Part shown: positions 38,079-40,441 of the stretch, one piece after another
How positions within the stretch are numbered: position 1 is the first letter of the stretch
How the letters are laid out: each line of letters opens with the position of its first letter
From: an uncultured Pelagibacteraceae bacterium
Lineage (GTDB): Bacteria; Pseudomonadota; Alphaproteobacteria; Pelagibacterales; Pelagibacteraceae
DNA: 40,441 nucleotides
Direction: 5' to 3'
Assembly (NCBI GenBank): GCA_902525355.1
Contig: CABZGO010000013.1
Span: 1 to 40,441, forward strand
Program-made: the position numbers and the translations under genes
The notes under the pieces: model-generated
Database searches by the model: none
What the model was told of the DNA's origin: nothing
What the model saw: only the letters and a program-made list of their open reading frames with translations

Positions 38079-38978
38079 ATGAGTTTTCTTAAAAGTAATA
38101 TTGGTTACATATCGATGTTCATGGCTGTTATAGGCTTTGGGTCTGGTCCTCCATTTGTAAAATTAGCATTACAAGAGTTTTATGTAATGGATTTAATGGC
38201 AGTTCGATTCTCCTTAGCATTTGTCTTAATGTTTATATTTGCTCTTTTAATGAGAGTTGATTTAACAATAAAAAAAATTGGATTTACTCCTTTTTTAATG
38301 GGTCTACTAAATCCTTTTTTGGTAACTCTTAGTTTTCACATAGGTCTATTGTTAACCTCTCCGGTGAGTGGTGTTGCTTTAATAAGTACACTCCCTATTT
38401 GGCAACCTTTTGTAGCAAGAATTTTTTTAAAGGAAAAAATTGAAATTAAAGTAATAATTGGAGCATTTATAACAATTATTGGAACTTTAATTTTATTGTC
38501 AACTCAAAAAAAAATAGGAGGTGGAAATTATTTAGGGGATTTTATTATTTTTTTAGGAATGATGTGCGTTTCTATTAACGAAGTTCTTGGAAGACGATTC
38601 ATGCAAACTAAAGTAAATCAATTAGGTGTTAACACTTTTCAATATATGATTGGAGCAATCTTATCAGTTTTAATACTTTTTATATTATGGCCTGATAGTA
38701 GTTTTAAATATAACAATTACTTAAATTTTAGTCCTCCAGTTTTTGCGGCCATAACTTTATCGTTTATAACATTTGGTGCATATCTTTTTTATAACTTTGC
38801 TTTGAGAAGAGCTCCAATTGGAAGAATTAGTTTGATGTATCCATTAACGGGTCCTATTGGTGCTACAATGTCATGGATAGTTTTGGGTTCAACAATATCT
38901 GTTAGTATATTTATATCATTAATAATAATTTTAGTGGGAACTATTATTCCTCAAATCAATTTAAAAGCTAAGGGCTAG
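38079..38978 (+). CDS. EamA-family (DMT) transporter
   Basis: The 299-residue protein has ten hydrophobic segments in two EamA repeats. The first repeat ends with the ALISTLPIWQPFVARIFLKEK segment and the second with GRISLMYPLTGPIGATMSW, both typical of drug/metabolite transporters. Direction is often export, but the cargo is unknown. It is divergent from the NCS1 gene with a 64-bp gap, and its last 11 bp overlap the convergent TRAP gene. Confidence 0.85.
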   Translation: MSFLKSNIGYISMFMAVIGFGSGPPFVKLALQEFYVMDLMAVRFSLAFVLMFIFALLMRVDLTIKKIGFTPFLMGLLNPFLVTLSFHIGLLLTSPVSGVALISTLPIWQPFVARIFLKEKIEIKVIIGAFITIIGTLILLSTQKKIGGGNYLGDFIIFLGMMCVSINEVLGRRFMQTKVNQLGVNTFQYMIGAILSVLILFILWPDSSFKYNNYLNFSPPVFAAITLSFITFGAYLFYNFALRRAPIGRISLMYPLTGPIGATMSWIVLGSTISVSIFISLIIILVGTIIPQINLKAKG

Positions 38979-40299
38979 GATACATTATACTTGGCAACCA
39001 TAATGCTATTTGAGGAAATATAATAATTAATATTAAACCAATTAATTGAATGACCATAAATTGCATCATGCCAAAATAAATATCTTTTAAATCCCATTGG
39101 GGAACTACACCTTTTAAGAAATAAGCTGATAAAGCTACAGGTGGAGATAACCAGGCGGTTTGTAAATTAACAGCTACAAGAATAGCAAACCAAGTTAAGT
39201 TAAAACCTAATTCTAAAATTAAAGGTAAAACTATTGGTAAAACTATTAATACTATTGGAACCCATTCTAAAGGCCAACCTAGTAGAAATATTGCTGCCAT
39301 TATAATTGTTAAAATTACGTACTTGTTTACATCAAGATTTAATAAAAAGTCTGTTAATAGAGACGGAGTTCCTAATTTTGAAAATACTGCACCAAAGAAA
39401 TTAGATGCTGCAACTAAAAACATAATTAATGCTGTAATTTCTAAGGTTTTTAATAGCGCTTCCCTCAAACCATGATAAGAGAGTTTTTTATAAGCTAATG
39501 CTAAAAGTATTGCTCCGAAAGCTCCCATTCCCGCACCTTCAGTTGGTGTTGCAAGACCAAATAATATACTTCCTAAGGCAAAAAAAACTAAGCCTGCAGG
39601 AGGAATCAAACCCATCAAAAACTCATACCAAACCTTAGCCATATTTTTTGGTCGTTCTGAGACTGGTAACACGGGACCAAGTTTAGGATTTAAAAAACAT
39701 CTTAATGTTGTGTAAGCAGCGTACAAAAATGCCAGAAGAATTCCTGGAATTATTGCTGCTGCGAATAAATCTGTAACTGGTATTTCTAACACAGGGCCCA
39801 TAACAACTAACATAATACTTGGAGGAATTAAAATTCCTAAAGTACCTCCAGCACAAATTAGACCTGCTGAAAGTCTAGTATCATATCCAGTCCTGATCAT
39901 AGTTTTCCCTGCCATGATTCCCAAAATTGTCACTGACGCTCCAACAATCCCAGTTGCTGCAGCAAAAATAGTTGAAACAAACATAACAGCATAGAATAAT
40001 GCTCCTCTGGTTTTTGAGAGCATTAATTGTACAGCATTAAATAATCTTTCCATCAGTCCAGCTTGCTCCATCAAAATTCCCATAAATATAAAGAGTGGAA
40101 CAGCAGCCAGGGTATTCTCGGTCATTATCATATTGAATTGCAAAGTCATTAAATAGAAAACTAACTTTCCAAATCCCCAATAACCAAAAACAAGACCTAA
40201 AAAAATTAATGTAAATGAAATAGGAAAACCAACAAAGATTGCAAACAACATGCAACCAATCATTATTGCACCGATTATTTCCGATGAAAAGAATTCCAT
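38968..40299 (-). CDS. dctM: TRAP transporter large permease subunit (DctM type)
   Basis: DctM is the main transmembrane subunit of TRAP importers, which use a periplasmic binding protein and a Na+ gradient to take up organic acids, sugar acids or similar compounds. The 443-residue product has about 12 membrane segments, with the conserved MLFAIFVGFPISFTLIFLG near the N-terminus and GTLGILIPPSIMLVVMGPV mid-protein. An ATG at 40308 is also in frame. The AGGA upstream is 11 nt from the 40299 ATG but only 2 nt from the 40308 ATG, so I favour 40299, which overlaps the small-subunit stop as TAATG. The ligand is unknown. Confidence 0.9.
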   Translation of the reverse strand: MEFFSSEIIGAIMIGCMLFAIFVGFPISFTLIFLGLVFGYWGFGKLVFYLMTLQFNMIMTENTLAAVPLFIFMGILMEQAGLMERLFNAVQLMLSKTRGALFYAVMFVSTIFAAATGIVGASVTILGIMAGKTMIRTGYDTRLSAGLICAGGTLGILIPPSIMLVVMGPVLEIPVTDLFAAAIIPGILLAFLYAAYTTLRCFLNPKLGPVLPVSERPKNMAKVWYEFLMGLIPPAGLVFFALGSILFGLATPTEGAGMGAFGAILLALAYKKLSYHGLREALLKTLEITALIMFLVAASNFFGAVFSKLGTPSLLTDFLLNLDVNKYVILTIIMAAIFLLGWPLEWVPIVLIVLPIVLPLILELGFNLTWFAILVAVNLQTAWLSPPVALSAYFLKGVVPQWDLKDIYFGMMQFMVIQLIGLILIIIFPQIALWLPSIMYPSP

Positions 40300-40441
40300 T
40301 AAGGCCATCTTCCTTTCACAAAAGCATAATATGTTTTAAGGATTTCAGAAAAACCTTGGACTAAAAGCAAAAAAGCTCCAATTGGCATACAGCTTTTTAA
40401 TGGCCACATTATTGGCATCCAAGTAGTGTCCATCGCTCTTT
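40299..40441 (-). CDS. dctQ: TRAP transporter small permease subunit, C-terminal fragment (runs off right edge)
   Basis: An open minus-strand frame enters from the right edge and ends at a TAA that overlaps the dctM start. The 46 visible residues include IMWPLKSCMPIGAFLLLVQG, a final membrane helix, then GFSEILKTYYAFVKGRWP. This is the usual C-terminus of DctQ proteins. A TRAP binding-protein gene (dctP) is expected further right, outside the window. Confidence 0.8.
   Translation of the reverse strand, partial: RAMDTTWMPIMWPLKSCMPIGAFLLLVQGFSEILKTYYAFVKGRWP

Noticed and set aside
1..40441. CRISPR arrays, insertion sequences, prophage or toxin-antitoxin loci
   Set aside because: No spaced direct repeats, transposase, integrase or phage genes were seen on either strand.

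Overview
The window is very AT-rich, tightly packed with genes, and alphaproteobacterial in gene content and order. The overlapping genes, long A/T runs, low GC, short intergenic gaps and the rnj-proS-lol-dnaE block after a complete nuo operon fit a streamlined marine bacterium of the SAR11 clade (Candidatus Pelagibacter or a close relative). I infer this from composition, synteny and protein style; no database search was run. No rRNA, insertion sequence, prophage, CRISPR array or integrase is visible.

Positions 1-32205 are one co-directional block, all on the minus strand. In transcription order it runs: tRNA-Leu(UAG), tig, clpP, clpX, lon (protein folding and quality control); tRNA-Val(UAC) and tRNA-Asp(GUC); nuoA to nuoN (all 14 subunits of complex I in canonical order, mostly overlapping or abutting); birA, coaX, rnj, proS, lolC/E, lolD, dnaE (cofactor, RNA decay, tRNA charging, lipoprotein export, replication); then an rpsB leader RNA and rpsB, tsf, frr and the start of uppS (translation, cell wall lipid carrier). 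pyrH, often found between tsf and frr, is absent.

Positions 32206-40441 look like the accessory side. Strand changes often, genes are short or metabolic, and convergent genes touch or overlap at their 3' ends. It holds a DUF1289 protein with an overlapping 56-residue membrane protein, a 3-hydroxyisobutyrate dehydrogenase-like enzyme, a family 5 uracil-DNA glycosylase, a YbgC-type thioesterase, a 45-residue membrane protein, a secreted DUF3047 protein, a zinc alcohol dehydrogenase coupled to an NCS1 permease, an EamA transporter and a TRAP transporter (large subunit complete, small subunit partial at the right edge). The NCS1/dehydrogenase pair and the TRAP genes suggest uptake and oxidation of small dissolved organic compounds, but the sequence does not name the substrates.

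The least routine signals are RNA-level or small-protein ones: a pseudoknot-capable rpsB leader that can cover the ribosome binding site, a tRNA-Leu gene ending 10 nt before the tig start codon, a 22-bp near-palindrome between clpP and clpX, a lysine-rich tail on trigger factor, and two unannotated small membrane proteins. I saw no convincing wholly new multi-gene system.
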